From contig OZ012690.1 in assembly GCA_963942565.1 (NCBI GenBank), positions 4,406,006 to 4,470,005 on the forward strand: 64,000 nucleotides of DNA, in the 5' to 3' direction. The translations under genes were made by a program, and so were the position numbers. A model generated the notes under the pieces. That model was not told the DNA's origin. It did no database searches and saw only the letters and a program-made list of their open reading frames with translations. Of the stretch, positions 48,225-62,152 are shown piece after piece; position 1 is the stretch's first letter; every line of letters starts with the position of its first letter. Origin of the DNA: Maea johnstoni (lineage: Eukaryota > Annelida > Polychaeta > Spionida > Magelonidae).

Positions 48225-48539
48225 CATGGTCTTGACCAGCAGGGCGCCTGGGTGCCTTTTTGGACACCCAAACCCTTAAAAAGAACCCCTCAGGACAACC
48301 ATTTTGTTTTGTGAGGAATTTCTAAAAATCCCAATCTCAAGCTTATAATTGAATTTTTTAATCTCCTTATAATTCCCATGACATTGTTTAATGATATCAT
48401 GCCTTATTTTGATGAATTTATACATGTTTATGGTTGAAATATGAGTATATTGTGATCCCCCTAAAAAAAATCTGGACGCCCAAAATTTTACAACTGCCAA
48501 TTTTAGGCACCCAGTTTCTAAATCCTGGCTAAGACCCTG
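48225..48539. mobile_element. hAT-like MITE (U6)
   Basis: Complete with exact ATGCACAT flanks. Confidence 0.8.
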
Positions 48540-48879
48540 ATGCACATGCATCACCTCATGAGAGGAAAAGTAATAGCAACAATGAACACAGGAATATAAA
48601 AATATTTTAGTTCAGTGTTTGTTTGGTTTGATTTTTACATTCATATTCACTTCAGAATATGTAAAAATCCACAAGATCTCCATGGTAACCAGAGCATGAA
48701 AAGTTCAGCCCATTCATACCTACAGAGTGTAAAGAAATCTATTTCAATATTTTGACATCTTTTGGATGATATTTGTAGGAGAAATGCTAACCAGAACATA
48801 ATCAACAACTCTATTAACATTTTTGCAAGATTCTTTCTTACTAGTCAATTTCAGAAGTACTGTAGCATCGCAGAAGTGG

Positions 48880-49167
48880 CAGGGACTTAGCCAGGACCTG
48901 TCCTCCTACCTGTCTTTTGGACAGGTAATTTCCTAAAAACCTCCTGTTTGGACAGGCAAAAATTTCTATGAAGGCTTTTCAATTTTGACTTTCTAGCAAA
49001 CCATCTTCTAGGACACAACTGAAGTGTGAATTGCCCTTTGTGACACACTAGGCTATCAAATGTAGCTGTTATACGGATTGGAAGTAAATTAGTAGCTAAA
49101 TCTGGACGGGCAGAACTTTTGATTGCTGTTTTGGACAGGCATTTCCGAATTCCTGGCTAAGACCCTG
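48880..49167. mobile_element. Second CAGGG-ended hAT-like MITE (U6)
   Basis: The left flank is GCAGAAGTGG, unlike other units. The sequence after the right end is shortened (CCCTGCCAAGAACC). Confidence 0.65.
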
Positions 49168-49363
49168 CCAAGAACCACTTATCAAGAGGAACTCTGGGCA
49201 GAAATGGGTTCAGAGAATTGACAAATTCATTCCTATAAAAACTAAAAATGTACAAACTTTTTTGGAGAGAACGTGCTTACTGGATCATTTTTTGCCGAAA
49301 ACACCTTTAATAGTAATGTTGAACAGAACCAAAAATAAATTATAATCCTTCATGAATTTGTGC

Positions 49364-49576
49364 TTAACCCTTTCAATGCTAAAGCTTATTTTGCCCAAGG
49401 CAAAAGAGCTCAAAGACTTTAGAAAACCATCTAAACCCTGTCATGTTGGTATTCATTTGAACGCTCTCAAAGAGTACTATCAGATGAGTACCCATGTGCC
49501 CGGGTTTCAGTCATTTTTCAGGTATTTTTGGATCTTTTTGTATTGGTCAATTAGTCACCAGCAGCATAAGGCTGAA
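49364..49576 (+). mobile_element. TTAA-type MITE, site d (U6)
   Basis: Left TTAA intact; right end CATAAGGCTGAA. Confidence 0.7.
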
Positions 49577-49725
49577 TTAAGTTATTGGCACACTAGTATA
49601 AACGATTCAGAAAACACATGTCAGTTAGAGCTGGAGGCATGACTGGGTTAAATTTTGGGGGAGATTGTGGCGCCATCTATAATCCGATCATCCAGGGCAC
49701 TGCACCAAAAATAGGGGTGGTTGTG

Positions 49726-49957
49726 TTAACCCGTTCATGCCTATAATGCCTAGAAACGTCCCGACTATTCTGACGATATCTTTTTCAGCCGAGTGATTAT
49801 TCATAAACTATTTGAGGGACAAATGTGGATCAGAAACCTACCAACAATAATCACTCAGATATTTAGTGAATCGATACATAATTCCAAAGATATCTCCAAA
49901 AGTCTAGTAGATCCAGACGACATTTGTCTAGGAGATCGCCAGGCATGCATGGGTTCA
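49726..49957 (+). mobile_element. Long-TIR TTAACCCG element (U6)
   Basis: As U1. Confidence 0.6.
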
Positions 49958-50241
49958 CACCTGGTTTTTTTCTCGCTTTAAGTTCCCTCCTTTAAGGAGT
50001 AATATCCACATACTCTCCGCACTACTACCCGCCAGTCACAGGAGGACCAACATCGCTATATACACCGGCACATTGCACCACTACAACTTTAGTACCTTTT
50101 TGTAAATTTCCTCTTAGGAAAATAGTACTGGTGCCCAGGAGAGCCATTTTAGTTCACTATGCCGGTTCCCAGGCCACACATTTAGAGCTTGTAGCCAGGA
50201 ACCTGCATAGAGATACATAAATTATGTGGCAGCAATATCAT

Positions 50242-50457
50242 GTAACCCTTCCAATGCTGAGGCTACTTCTGTCCAAAGCACAAGGAGGCAAAGATTTTTG
50301 AAAACCATCTGAACCCTGTCATATTGGTATTCATTGGATAGTTCTCGCTGAGTACTCTCTTATGAGTACCCATTTGCCAGGATTTCAGTCATTTTTCAGG
50401 TTTTTTGCATCATTTTGTAATGGCAAAATTAGCCCCCACCACCTGCATAAGGGTTAC
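50242..50457 (+). mobile_element. TTAA-type MITE, site e (U6)
   Basis: GTAACCC to GGGTTAC. Confidence 0.75.
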
Positions 50458-51040
50458 CATTCACCCTCTGAGCAGCCCAAACAGACCAGACACTTCTGGG
50501 GAGAGTTTTTAATTGATGCATGCGTCCTTTAGAAAACAACACCTTATCATGTTAATCATAACGAAAACATTCATTCCAATTATTCAGATGTTCATACTGT
50601 AGAACACACAATGTACGCGTCTGTTTATATATATCGTACATAGCGTGTGGTTCAGCTTCGCTATATATAAAAACGCTGTACTTTTTTTTCCTGTACTTTG
50701 GCGCTGTCAGCAGCAGCTACCGTCGCTAACAAAGATACGCTATGATGCGAAAACTCCCCAATTCGCTATATTTGGGATACGCGTCATATGTGTGTTCTAC
50801 AGTATTCATATTTAATTCCCATTCTCTCTAATTAACCATTTTACAACTGGAGCGCATACTGGGCTTGACACAAATGGAAATATCTAAATAGCAGAGAAGT
50901 ACCTTGGGTAATGTTTGACTGTAAGTCATTGTTATTGTTCGATCCAATTTCCCCTCTTTCAAATATTTTCAACCTTTTTTTCAGCTTTTACTCTATTTGA
51001 TAAGTTATGTTCAAAGTTGTCAGGCAATGACAAATAAGGA

Positions 51041-51253
51041 TTAACCCTTCCAATGCTAAGGCTACTTTTGTCCAAAGCGCAAGAATGCAAAGATTTTCAA
51101 AAACCATCTAAACCCTGCCATATTGGTACTTATTGGAAAGCCCTCGCTGAGTACTCTCAGATGAGTACCCATATGCCATGGTTTCGATGATTTTGCAGGA
51201 TTTTTGGGTTATTTTGTTTTAGCCAATTTAGCCACCAGCAGCATAAGGGTTAA
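51041..51253 (+). mobile_element. TTAA-type MITE, site f (U6)
   Basis: Both TTAA intact; present here although the preceding unit lacks it. Confidence 0.8.
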
Positions 51254-51475
51254 GATAATATCAGAATATTGCTTTCAATACTAGTATCCACAATGGTGCA
51301 GGCTTGAATCTTTTAGCCACGCTTGAGATTGCATCCAATTCAACATTCATCCTTATGGTGAAATGAGGGACCATTCCAATAGCCAAAGTCCATGTAAACC
51401 TGTTACCTGTCCACTGGTGACAGCCAGTGGTCCATGTCTCCCTCTAAAACACCAGGTTTGAAATTAATCAATGCA

Positions 51476-51707
51476 TACCGTAAATTCTTCGAAATTTAGA
51501 CCACCTTAGGAATTCGGGCAAAGTGCTGATTACAAAGTAACTAATGAGAAATCTGGGCAACCCTCAATCTATTGCCAGTTGCCATTACACATAACATGGA
51601 CCTAACTGTAAATCTTGCATCAATGTATTTTTAGAAAATATGGGCCACCCTGAACCCATAAAAATTTTGATTATTGAAGTGTCTCAAATTGCCGAGAAAT
51701 TACGGTA
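51476..51707. mobile_element. TA-ended MITE (U6)
   Basis: Complete copy. Confidence 0.65.
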
Positions 51708-52399
51708 ATGCAGCTTGGCAACTAGATGTATGAAGGATTCTGGGTAAAACAGAACAGTCAAAATTAGCCACAATCCTTAGTCTTATAGCACAACTGCATT
51801 TTTGATCCTCAGTTGCTTAACAGCCATAGCAGAGTGTGGCCACTTCTGGGACCTGAACAACTTTCATGAAGACAATTTCCAAACCTTTCTGTTCCTAATC
51901 CATAGTGCAAACCTCCCAAGATATGAAAATCTCCCTTTTTTAAAACAATTTATAGGCTTATTTTGGTTGTAGTCCATTGTGGAAATTCTTCGAGACGAAG
52001 ACACATTCTAAAGTGAATGTAATTATGGTCCGATTTCTTCCTAAACTATTTCCGAAAAAGATATGCTTCCTATAATGCATATTTGTCTTGGTTCCAAAGT
52101 TCTGATTGCAGAAGGCTTCCATAGGCCTGGACCTAATAATGGGCTTAAATTTAATTGTTGCCATAGCCACCTTGTAACAATGATCATTGTTGTCATAGTG
52201 ACATTGTAAGTATGATTGTTGCCAGGACGATAGGTAAGTTCAAGTCCAGAGATAAGGCTAAGCCTGATGGTGCAACCCTCAAAGGTGTTCACATTTTGGA
52301 GGTTTTACTGTATGCCCTATGGCTCCCATTGCGTGTGTGATCGTAATGATATTTTGGCACCTTGGCCGGCTTGCATGACACATGAGGTACTAGGATCCC

Positions 52400-52619
52400 T
52401 TATTCCTTCCAATGCTGAGGCTACTTTCATCCAACACACAAGGATGCGGAGATTTTTGAAAAACACCAAAACCCTGTAATGTTGGTATTCATTAGATAGC
52501 TCTCACCGAGTACTGAGTACTCCCAGATGAGTACCCATGTGCCAGGGTTTCTGTCATTTTATAGGTTTTTTGCATCATTTTGTATTGGCCAAATTAGCCA
52601 CCACCAGCATAAGGGTTTA
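52400..52619 (+). mobile_element. TTAA-type MITE, site g (U6)
   Basis: Same mutated ends as U5 (TTAT and TTTA), as expected for the near-identical block. Confidence 0.7.
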
Positions 52620-52977
52620 GGCTTCCTCAAAGGTCATGGTATTCCTTAATTGTATCCTTAAGATTACTTGAAAGATAAGACTAATGGAAATTATGGGTCC
52701 TATTTAAAGGAACCTTAAGGAATTCCTGCCTTCTGGATGTTTTACGCTGTACTTGTTTCCATACTCCAGAACAGCACTTGTCTTTGGTCTTTTTGAGCTG
52801 CTGTGGCTGGATCTCTTTCCCTTTCCTAGCGTTCCTGGGCCACATGTAGGCCTCCTCCTCCTGTAGAGTACATTTCATGTACATTTCACGTACATATCAT
52901 GTACATTATCTTGTACTTTTCACATAGATATCTTGTACATTTCATGTACATATCATGTACATTTCACATACATTCTC

Positions 52978-53431
52978 AGGTACAGAGGGGGGCCGCACCT
53001 GCGTTAGGTATTTCGCGGAAGAAGGGGTCTTTTTTTAAGACCTCCGCATGTCCGCGATTTTGTAAAAGAAGGGTCAGTACTTTTTTGTACCCAGGTGCGA
53101 AGTATGTGGGTCAAAATCCCCTTACAATCCACAAAGCACATGTATTCGCAGCTCTGACACCGAGTGACTCCCGACGTGACTGGGCTTCCTAGTTTTCTGC
53201 CGCCACTTGCTGCCGCTAAACACGCAGAGGATTATAAAATCTTAAGTTAAAATACGTGTTCCCGTTCATCCAATGTCAGTGTTTTGATAAAAGAAGGGGT
53301 GTTTATTTAGTGGAAAAAATCAGCGTTTTATTAAAAATAAGGGTGCTTTTTGGCCAGAAATCAGTGCTTTAGAGGTATTTCTTAATGTTGATAACGAGCG
53401 TATGCGCCCCCCTAATTACCCAAGTGCCCCT
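52978..53431. repeat. Type B part of A/B mosaic (U6)
   Basis: Same A-to-B join as U5, at offset 9531. Confidence 0.65.
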
Positions 53432-53723
53432 GGTGGTCAACATCAGAAACGAGTCTGAGATAAACAAACACGATCACTTCCAGCTGGTATTCATACGCCC
53501 AAGCAACAAACTTCACTTTGTGGGCAATAAACAAAAGCCCAGTCCCTCCCCATTCCAAAAACACCATATTAGTTGAATGAAGTTGTATATATCTCCATTT
53601 ATAGGCCTCGATTGGGCCTAGCCCCAGTTTTTATTGGAACTATGCAAAGGTACTACTCGAACGGATACAACATTTACTTCACCGACACCTTATACGTCGC
53701 TGATACTTGTGTGTGGGAATACG

Positions 53724-53847
53724 CACAGGGGCTTGTATCGTTGAGCGGTCACTCGTGAGTCTGAGGCTGGTACTATGCAATAGAGTCTATATTACTAATA
53801 CGGCTGTGACTACTGGCAAGTGGCACTCAACGATACAAGCCCCTGTG
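53724..53847. mobile_element. hAT-like 124-bp element (U6)
   Basis: Identical position and GGAATACG flanks as in U5; copied with the block rather than a new insertion. Confidence 0.8.
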
Positions 53848-55679
53848 GGAATACGTATGTTCATATGAAATTCCTTTCCGAAATTTATTCTTAAATTAAT
53901 ACTTCAAATAAATTGCACAGATCATCATATACATCTATCCATGTTTGTCTAAATTTGTCTATTCCCATGATCATCTCAGGATTACATTATTTTATTTGCA
54001 TTTGCTTTAAACATCATTGATATCATATGAAATGTCTCTCGGTGAAATAAATTCTTTGCCCTATTTGTCTTTTCTGATAAATTACCTCTTTGGTACGCAT
54101 AATTCCAATATCTACTATTAATTTTCCCTTTTTGTCGGTGCCTGAAATTATTTCCCTTTCAGCAAGTTTAAGATGGCCTCCCAGAGTAGGATGGAGCCAG
54201 TTTACAAGGAGGTTCATAGTTCTAATTGCGTTGTTGCAATAGAGAAAACATGGGATATTGTATGTATTTCGGTTTCATTTATTTCATAAGACAATAGGGA
54301 CATTTTGCAGTCTTTCATTTTCATAGTTTGTAATTTAGATCATCCTGGTCCTCCAACCAAATTAAATTAGTATATTGACCCTAAACAAAAGTGAGTTACA
54401 CTAACAATTGTGGCTAGCTTATTTTTTGACTCTATACGGTCTATAAATCGTAATTCGATTATGATGAAAGACATCCATATTCTGAAAATATCTGGAAGGT
54501 ACGATTACTTAGTTAATTAGTTTAGAAATGAAGCACAGGATGGCATGGCAGTCTACACTCGAATACATACGTGAAACTGACACATTCTTGGTTAATACTA
54601 ACAACAAAAGCATGACAAATTATCATGATATGAAAAATCATTTTTTTGAATAATTCAATTTGTTAGCATCTGCATCACGTGTGAAGGAAAAATAAGTTGG
54701 TATATTGATTTACTTGTGTTTTAAGTTCTGTTGTTTCTTATTTTACATCTAAACAGCCATACTGTCGTTAAGAATCGAAGTTATTGCAGCTTTATCTATT
54801 TATAGATGCAATCTGGATGCACGGATGATACATCGCACGGTTGAGGAGTTCGCCTTTTTAGGCATGCTATTTTTGTAATTACCATTGTGTTTATCACCAT
54901 TAATGATGTCAACAAATTTGTCCTTTGTTAAAATGTCAAGCATTATTTCGCATGTAAAATCCCCCCCCCCCCCCCCATTCACCTTTAGAAGAGGTAAGAA
55001 CACATATATTGTTCATTATGGCATTATAGATAGAACCATGAATGCCGATCACTGGATACGCAACCAGCAGGTCTCGCATGTCAGCCTGGCCACAACTAAT
55101 GGCTCAGATGTTGACAAGACACTTCAAGAGGTGCATTCTGCGCATGTTGGCGCACAACTTACTCTGTTATGTAAACAATGCTAGCGCCCTTATCGGTCTG
55201 TCTCCTATTGACGTCACACTGAGACTAGATACAGTGTGATTATGTTTCGTCCAGGGCTTTGTAATGGGTCTTATGGCAATTGGCCTACGGCAAAGAATCC
55301 ATGTGTCTATTCATCTAAGATAGAATGAGTCGAGGTCAAGGGTAAGGATAACAAAACATGTGCTTCCATAAATATGCGTCATCTTTAATTTTCAAAAAAT
55401 TCCAGGATTAACTAAGCTTGCGACATCTGAAACTAAATACAACAAATGGTTTAACAGGATTTTAAAGTTCTTTGAATAGGGAACATTTTTTTCTTAGCTT
55501 AGTTTTTCAAGTCCTACGACATGACCTTCTAAATATATACACAAACCACAAAGGTCCAGTATTCAAACCTACAGTACTTTGGTTTATTTCATCTTGCATA
55601 ATGGGTCAACTCTGCGCTGGACAGGTTAACCGGAGGTAAGTCAACTTTGATTGTGCTTTTGTACCCTGCCATACTTTTC

Positions 55680-55882
55680 TTTACCCTTTACCTAGTTTGG
55701 CCAATACACAATGATGCAAGAAACCTAGTAAATGACTGAAACCCTGGCACTTGGGTACTCGTGGGAGAGTACTCAGTGAGAGTTTTCCAATGAATACCAA
55801 CATGTCTGGGATTGGATGGTTTTCAATAATCTTTGCATCCTTGTGCTTTGGACGAAAGTAGCCTCAGCATTGGAAGGGTTAA
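55680..55882 (-). mobile_element. TTAA-type MITE, site a (U7)
   Basis: Same as U6. Confidence 0.75.
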
Positions 55883-57065
55883 GTCACAAATCATTTGGTA
55901 AAGTAGTTTGGATCTTGTTATGGCAACGGTTGGAAAAGATCAGAATTCATTTCTTTATGCCAGGTTGGGTTGCAAGCAGGGTCTTCGCCAGGATTTAGAA
56001 ACTGAGTCCACAGGACTAGAGGTTACATATTTTTTCAAATTGCCACCACTTTGATTGTGGTATTTCATACACAAAATTTACCTTTATTTCAGTAAGGCAG
56101 ATTTTACTTCCTCCTCATTAATCCCTTGTGAATTCGAGGAGTAATGGAGTTGCTATACAATCTATTGTAATAATAGCAACATCTGTGGCAATAATCATTG
56201 AATTATCTATCAATCAGTTTCTTTTTATGAAACACTTCTCATTAACAGAACATATGTGATAAGTGGATCACTGTAGTTCGACAGATCGATTTGATCATTG
56301 ACGTATAATCTTTCAATTCCGATTATTGCGATTTTGAAGAACTGCACTAATAGAATATTTTCACATGTTCCACACTGTTTCTGTGGCTAGGATCCTAAGA
56401 TTTTAACTATGCAAAGACAATGAAGGTTTTCTCAACACTTTTTGATTGAATACTTAAGCTTCACTTCAAAATTCTTATTCGTGTTGGCTTAAAATGGCAA
56501 AAAATGGTGTAAAAGGCTGAAAAAATGTGTTTAGATTAATTGACATAACAATTGGCATAATATTTTTTCCGATTAATTGGAAAAATTATTTCGATTGATC
56601 GATACTTGTCATATCAATGATGGTCCTACAAGAAGAACCAATGATTATCCTTGAATTATTTTGCACATCTCAGCTTTATTTCGCAGCTATTTTCATATGC
56701 ATTCCAGCATTTAGATGACACTTTTCAAAGGTAACTCTGAACATGAATGGGTTAATGAATATTTCAACTATCAGGCACCTTCAGCGCTCAGGGCAGAAAA
56801 CAGTTAACATTCTTTATTTGCACTGAAAAGTTCAATACATCTAAAAGTCATCAAAAAATTCAAATCAGAAAAAAACAATTGCGAGTAGTTAAATTATTGG
56901 TAACCAAGTTCAATTTGATTTTTCAGTTTCTTTAATTAATCAGTTGAGTGCGAAACAACCATTCCTTCTCAACCTGCTATTCCAATTCAATAATATGCAC
57001 TTCACGTCTTTAAAGTAAGTTATATCTTCTTTATCCACTTCCTGCACCCAATGAAATGGCTACCG

Positions 57066-57279
57066 TTAACCCTTACAATGCTGAGGATACTTTCGTCCAA
57101 AACACAAGGATGCAAAGATTTTTTGAAAACCATCGAAACCCTGTCATGTTGGTATTCATTGGAAAGCTCTTGCTGAGTACTCTCAAATGAGTACCCATGT
57201 GCCAGTGTTTCTGTCATTTTTCAGTATTTTTGCAACATTTTGTATTGGCCAAATTAGCCACCAGCAGCATGAGGGAAGT
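57066..57279 (+). mobile_element. TTAA-type MITE, site b (U7)
   Basis: Same as U6. Confidence 0.75.
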
Positions 57280-57475
57280 CAAGTTGACCCGCTTGAAAAA
57301 AAAAAAGAGAAATATCATGGATACTTGTCAGTCAAAGCACAAATACCTCACCAGTTATTTCACACTGAAGATAAGTAAAATAAAATGGTTTCTAACCTCC
57401 ACAATGAAATTAACACAGGAACATAGTCCTCCACAAGTTACTAGCCCTTGAACAACACTGCATTTTACTTAGGGC

Positions 57476-57688
57476 TCAACATTCTAATGCTGAGGTTACT
57501 TTCGTTCAAAGGACAAGGACGCAACGATTTTTGAAAAATGTCCAAACCCTGTCATGTTGGTATTCATTGGATAGCTCTCGATGAGTGCTTTCAGATCAGT
57601 ACCCATTTGACAGGGATTCAGGTATTTTTCAGGGTTTTTTTTTCCACCATGTTCTTGTTGGGCAAATTAGCCACCAGCAGGGCTAAGT
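57476..57688 (+). mobile_element. Single fused TTAA-type MITE, site c (U7)
   Basis: Same fusion as U6; T-tract one base longer. Confidence 0.65.
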
Positions 57689-57757
57689 GTTTTTCACGAA
57701 GTTTGACGTATCCCATTCATGCAATGAGTACATTGAAGATCATAGAAAAATGCACAT

Positions 57758-58072
57758 CATGGTCTTGACCAGCAGGGCGCCTGGGTGCCTTTTTGGACAC
57801 CCAAACCCTTAAAAAGAACCCCTCAGGACAACCATTTTGTTTTGTGAGGAATTTCTAAAAATCCCAATCTCAAGCTTATAATTGAATTTTTTAATCTCCT
57901 TATAATTCCCATGACATTGTTTAATGATATCATGCCTTATTTTGATGAATTTATACATGTTTATGGTTGAAATATGAGTATATTGTGATCCCCCTAAAAA
58001 AAATCTGGACGCCCAAAATTTTACAACTGCCAATTTTAGGCACCCAGTTTCTAAATCCTGGCTAAGACCCTG
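57758..58072. mobile_element. hAT-like MITE (U7)
   Basis: Complete with exact ATGCACAT flanks. Confidence 0.8.
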
Positions 58073-58412
58073 ATGCACATGCATCACCTCATGAGAGGAA
58101 AAGTAATAGCAACAATGAACACAGGAATATAAAAATATTTTAGTTCAGTGTTTGTTTGGTTTGATTTTTACATTCATATTCACTTCAGAATATGTAAAAA
58201 TCCACAAGATCTCCATGGTAACCAGAGCATGAAAAGTTCAGCCCATTCATACCTACAGAGTGTAAAGAAATCTATTTCAATATTTTGACATCTTTTGGAT
58301 GATATTTGTAGGAGAAATGCTAACCAGAACATAATCAACAACTCTATTAACATTTTTGCAAGATTCTTTCTTACTAGTCAATTTCAGAAGTACTGTAGCA
58401 TCGCAGAAGTGG

Positions 58413-58700
58413 CAGGGACTTAGCCAGGACCTGTCCTCCTACCTGTCTTTTGGACAGGTAATTTCCTAAAAACCTCCTGTTTGGACAGGCAAAAATTTCT
58501 ATGAAGGCTTTTCAATTTTGACTTTCTAGCAAACCATCTTCTAGGACACAACTGAAGTGTGAATTGCCCTTTGTGACACACTAGGCTATCAAATGTAGCT
58601 GTTATACGGATTGGAAGTAAATTAGTAGCTAAATCTGGACGGGCAGAACTTTTGATTGCTGTTTTGGACAGGCATTTCCGAATTCCTGGCTAAGACCCTG
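58413..58700. mobile_element. Second CAGGG-ended hAT-like MITE (U7)
   Basis: Same as U6, including the short right flank. Confidence 0.65.
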
Positions 58701-58896
58701 CCAAGAACCACTTATCAAGAGGAACTCTGGGCAGAAATGGGTTCAGAGAATTGACAAATTCATTCCTATAAAAACTAAAAATGTACAAACTTTTTTGGAG
58801 AGAACGTGCTTACTGGATCATTTTTTGCCGAAAACACCTTTAATAGTAATGTTGAACAGAACCAAAAATAAATTATAATCCTTCATGAATTTGTGC

Positions 58897-59109
58897 TTAA
58901 CCCTTTCAATGCTAAAGCTTATTTTGCCCAAGGCAAAAGAGCTCAAAGACTTTAGAAAACCATCTAAACCCTGTCATGTTGGTATTCATTTGAACGCTCT
59001 CAAAGAGTACTATCAGATGAGTACCCATGTGCCCGGGTTTCAGTCATTTTTCAGGTATTTTTGGATCTTTTTGTATTGGTCAATTAGTCACCAGCAGCAT
59101 AAGGCTGAA
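58897..59109 (+). mobile_element. TTAA-type MITE, site d (U7)
   Basis: Same as U6. Confidence 0.7.
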
Positions 59110-59258
59110 TTAAGTTATTGGCACACTAGTATAAACGATTCAGAAAACACATGTCAGTTAGAGCTGGAGGCATGACTGGGTTAAATTTTGGGGGAGATTG
59201 TGGCGCCATCTATAATCCGATCATCCAGGGCACTGCACCAAAAATAGGGGTGGTTGTG

Positions 59259-59490
59259 TTAACCCGTTCATGCCTATAATGCCTAGAAACGTCCCGACTA
59301 TTCTGACGATATCTTTTTCAGCCGAGTGATTATTCATAAACTATTTGAGGGACAAATGTGGATCAGAAACCTACCAACAATAATCACTCAGATATTTAGT
59401 GAATCGATACATAATTCCAAAGATATCTCCAAAAGTCTAGTAGATCCAGACGACATTTGTCTAGGAGATCGCCAGGCATGCATGGGTTCA
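59259..59490 (+). mobile_element. Long-TIR TTAACCCG element (U7)
   Basis: Same as U6. Confidence 0.6.
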
Positions 59491-59774
59491 CACCTGGTTT
59501 TTTTCTCGCTTTAAGTTCCCTCCTTTAAGGAGTAATATCCACATACTCTCCGCACTACTACCCGCCAGTCACAGGAGGACCAACATCGCTATATACACCG
59601 GCACATTGCACCACTACAACTTTAGTACCTTTTTGTAAATTTCCTCTTAGGAAAATAGTACTGGTGCCCAGGAGAGCCATTTTAGTTCACTATGCCGGTT
59701 CCCAGGCCACACATTTAGAGCTTGTAGCCAGGAACCTGCATAGAGATACATAAATTATGTGGCAGCAATATCAT

Positions 59775-59990
59775 GTAACCCTTCCAATGCTGAGGCTACT
59801 TCTGTCCAAAGCACAAGGAGGCAAAGATTTTTGAAAACCATCTGAACCCTGTCATATTGGTATTCATTGGATAGTTCTCGCTGAGTACTCTCTTATGAGT
59901 ACCCATTTGCCAGGATTTCAGTCATTTTTCAGGTTTTTTGCATCATTTTGTAATGGCAAAATTAGCCCCCACCACCTGCATAAGGGTTAC
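59775..59990 (+). mobile_element. TTAA-type MITE, site e (U7)
   Basis: Same as U6. Confidence 0.75.
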
Positions 59991-60573
59991 CATTCACCCT
60001 CTGAGCAGCCCAAACAGACCAGACACTTCTGGGGAGAGTTTTTAATTGATGCATGCGTCCTTTAGAAAACAACACCTTATCATGTTAATCATAACGAAAA
60101 CATTCATTCCAATTATTCAGATGTTCATACTGTAGAACACACAATGTACGCGTCTGTTTATATATATCGTACATAGCGTGTGGTTCAGCTTCGCTATATA
60201 TAAAAACGCTGTACTTTTTTTTCCTGTACTTTGGCGCTGTCAGCAGCAGCTACCGTCGCTAACAAAGATACGCTATGATGCGAAAACTCCCCAATTCGCT
60301 ATATTTGGGATACGCGTCATATGTGTGTTCTACAGTATTCATATTTAATTCCCATTCTCTCTAATTAACCATTTTACAACTGGAGCGCATACTGGGCTTG
60401 ACACAAATGGAAATATCTAAATAGCAGAGAAGTACCTTGGGTAATGTTTGACTGTAAGTCATTGTTATTGTTCGATCCAATTTCCCCTCTTTCAAATATT
60501 TTCAACCTTTTTTTCAGCTTTTACTCTATTTGATAAGTTATGTTCAAAGTTGTCAGGCAATGACAAATAAGGA

Positions 60574-60786
60574 TTAACCCTTCCAATGCTAAGGCTACTT
60601 TTGTCCAAAGCGCAAGAATGCAAAGATTTTCAAAAACCATCTAAACCCTGCCATATTGGTACTTATTGGAAAGCCCTCGCTGAGTACTCTCAGATGAGTA
60701 CCCATATGCCATGGTTTCGATGATTTTGCAGGATTTTTGGGTTATTTTGTTTTAGCCAATTTAGCCACCAGCAGCATAAGGGTTAA
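60574..60786 (+). mobile_element. TTAA-type MITE, site f (U7)
   Basis: Both TTAA intact. Confidence 0.8.
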
Positions 60787-61008
60787 GATAATATCAGAAT
60801 ATTGCTTTCAATACTAGTATCCACAATGGTGCAGGCTTGAATCTTTTAGCCACGCTTGAGATTGCATCCAATTCAACATTCATCCTTATGGTGAAATGAG
60901 GGACCATTCCAATAGCCAAAGTCCATGTAAACCTGTTACCTGTCCACTGGTGACAGCCAGTGGTCCATGTCTCCCTCTAAAACACCAGGTTTGAAATTAA
61001 TCAATGCA

Positions 61009-61240
61009 TACCGTAAATTCTTCGAAATTTAGACCACCTTAGGAATTCGGGCAAAGTGCTGATTACAAAGTAACTAATGAGAAATCTGGGCAACCCTCAA
61101 TCTATTGCCAGTTGCCATTACACATAACATGGACCTAACTGTAAATCTTGCATCAATGTATTTTTAGAAAATATGGGCCACCCTGAACCCATAAAAATTT
61201 TGATTATTGAAGTGTCTCAAATTGCCGAGAAATTACGGTA
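61009..61240. mobile_element. TA-ended MITE (U7)
   Basis: Complete copy. Confidence 0.65.
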
Positions 61241-61932
61241 ATGCAGCTTGGCAACTAGATGTATGAAGGATTCTGGGTAAAACAGAACAGTCAAAATTAG
61301 CCACAATCCTTAGTCTTATAGCACAACTGCATTTTTGATCCTCAGTTGCTTAACAGACATAGCTGAGTGTGCCCACATCTGGGACCTGAACAACTTTCAT
61401 GAACACAATTTCCAAACCTTTCTGTTCCTAATCCATAGTGCAAACCTCCCAAGATATGAAAATCTCCCTTTTTAAAAACAATTTATAGGCTTATTTTGGT
61501 TGTAATCCATTGTGGAAATTCTTCGAGACGAAGACATATTCTAAAGTGAATGTAATTATGGTCCGATTTTTTCCTAAACTATTTCCGAAAAAGAATCGCT
61601 TCCTATAATGCATGTTTGTCTTGGTTCCAAAGTTCTGATTGCAGAAGGCTTCAATAGGCCCGGACCTAATAATGGGCTTAAATTTAATTGTTGCCATAGC
61701 CACCTTGTAACAATGATCATTGTTGTCATAGTGACATTGTAAGTATGATTGTTGCCAGGACGATAGGTAAGTTCAGGTCCAGAGATAAGGCTAAGCCTTA
61801 TGGTGCAATCCTCAAAGGTGTTCACATTTTGGAGGTTTTACTGTATGCCCTATGGCTCCCATTGCGTGTGTGATCGTAATGATATTTAGGCACCTTGGCC
61901 GGCTTGCATGACACATGAGGTACTAGGATCCC

Positions 61933-62152
61933 TTAACCCTTCCAATGCTGAGGCTACTTTCATCCAACACACAAGGATGCGGAGATTTTTGAAAAACACC
62001 TAAACCCTGTAATGTTGGTATTCATTAGATAGCTCTCACCGAGTACTGAGTACTCCCAGATGAGTACCCATGTGCCAGGGTTTCTGTCATTTTATAGGTT
62101 TTTTGCATCATTTTGTATTGGCCAAATTAGCCACCACCAGCATAAGGGTTAA
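61933..62152 (+). mobile_element. TTAA-type MITE, site g (U7)
   Basis: Both TTAA intact, unlike U5 and U6, which marks the end of the near-identical block. Confidence 0.75.

Larger units (their letters stand above)
45505..55036. repeat. Tandem array unit U6 (9.53 kb)
   Basis: Sixth copy, near-identical to U7 from its start to about 51820, and from about 52080 near-identical to the end of U5. It has a single fused c-type MITE instead of the tandem pair seen in U3-U5. Confidence 0.9.
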
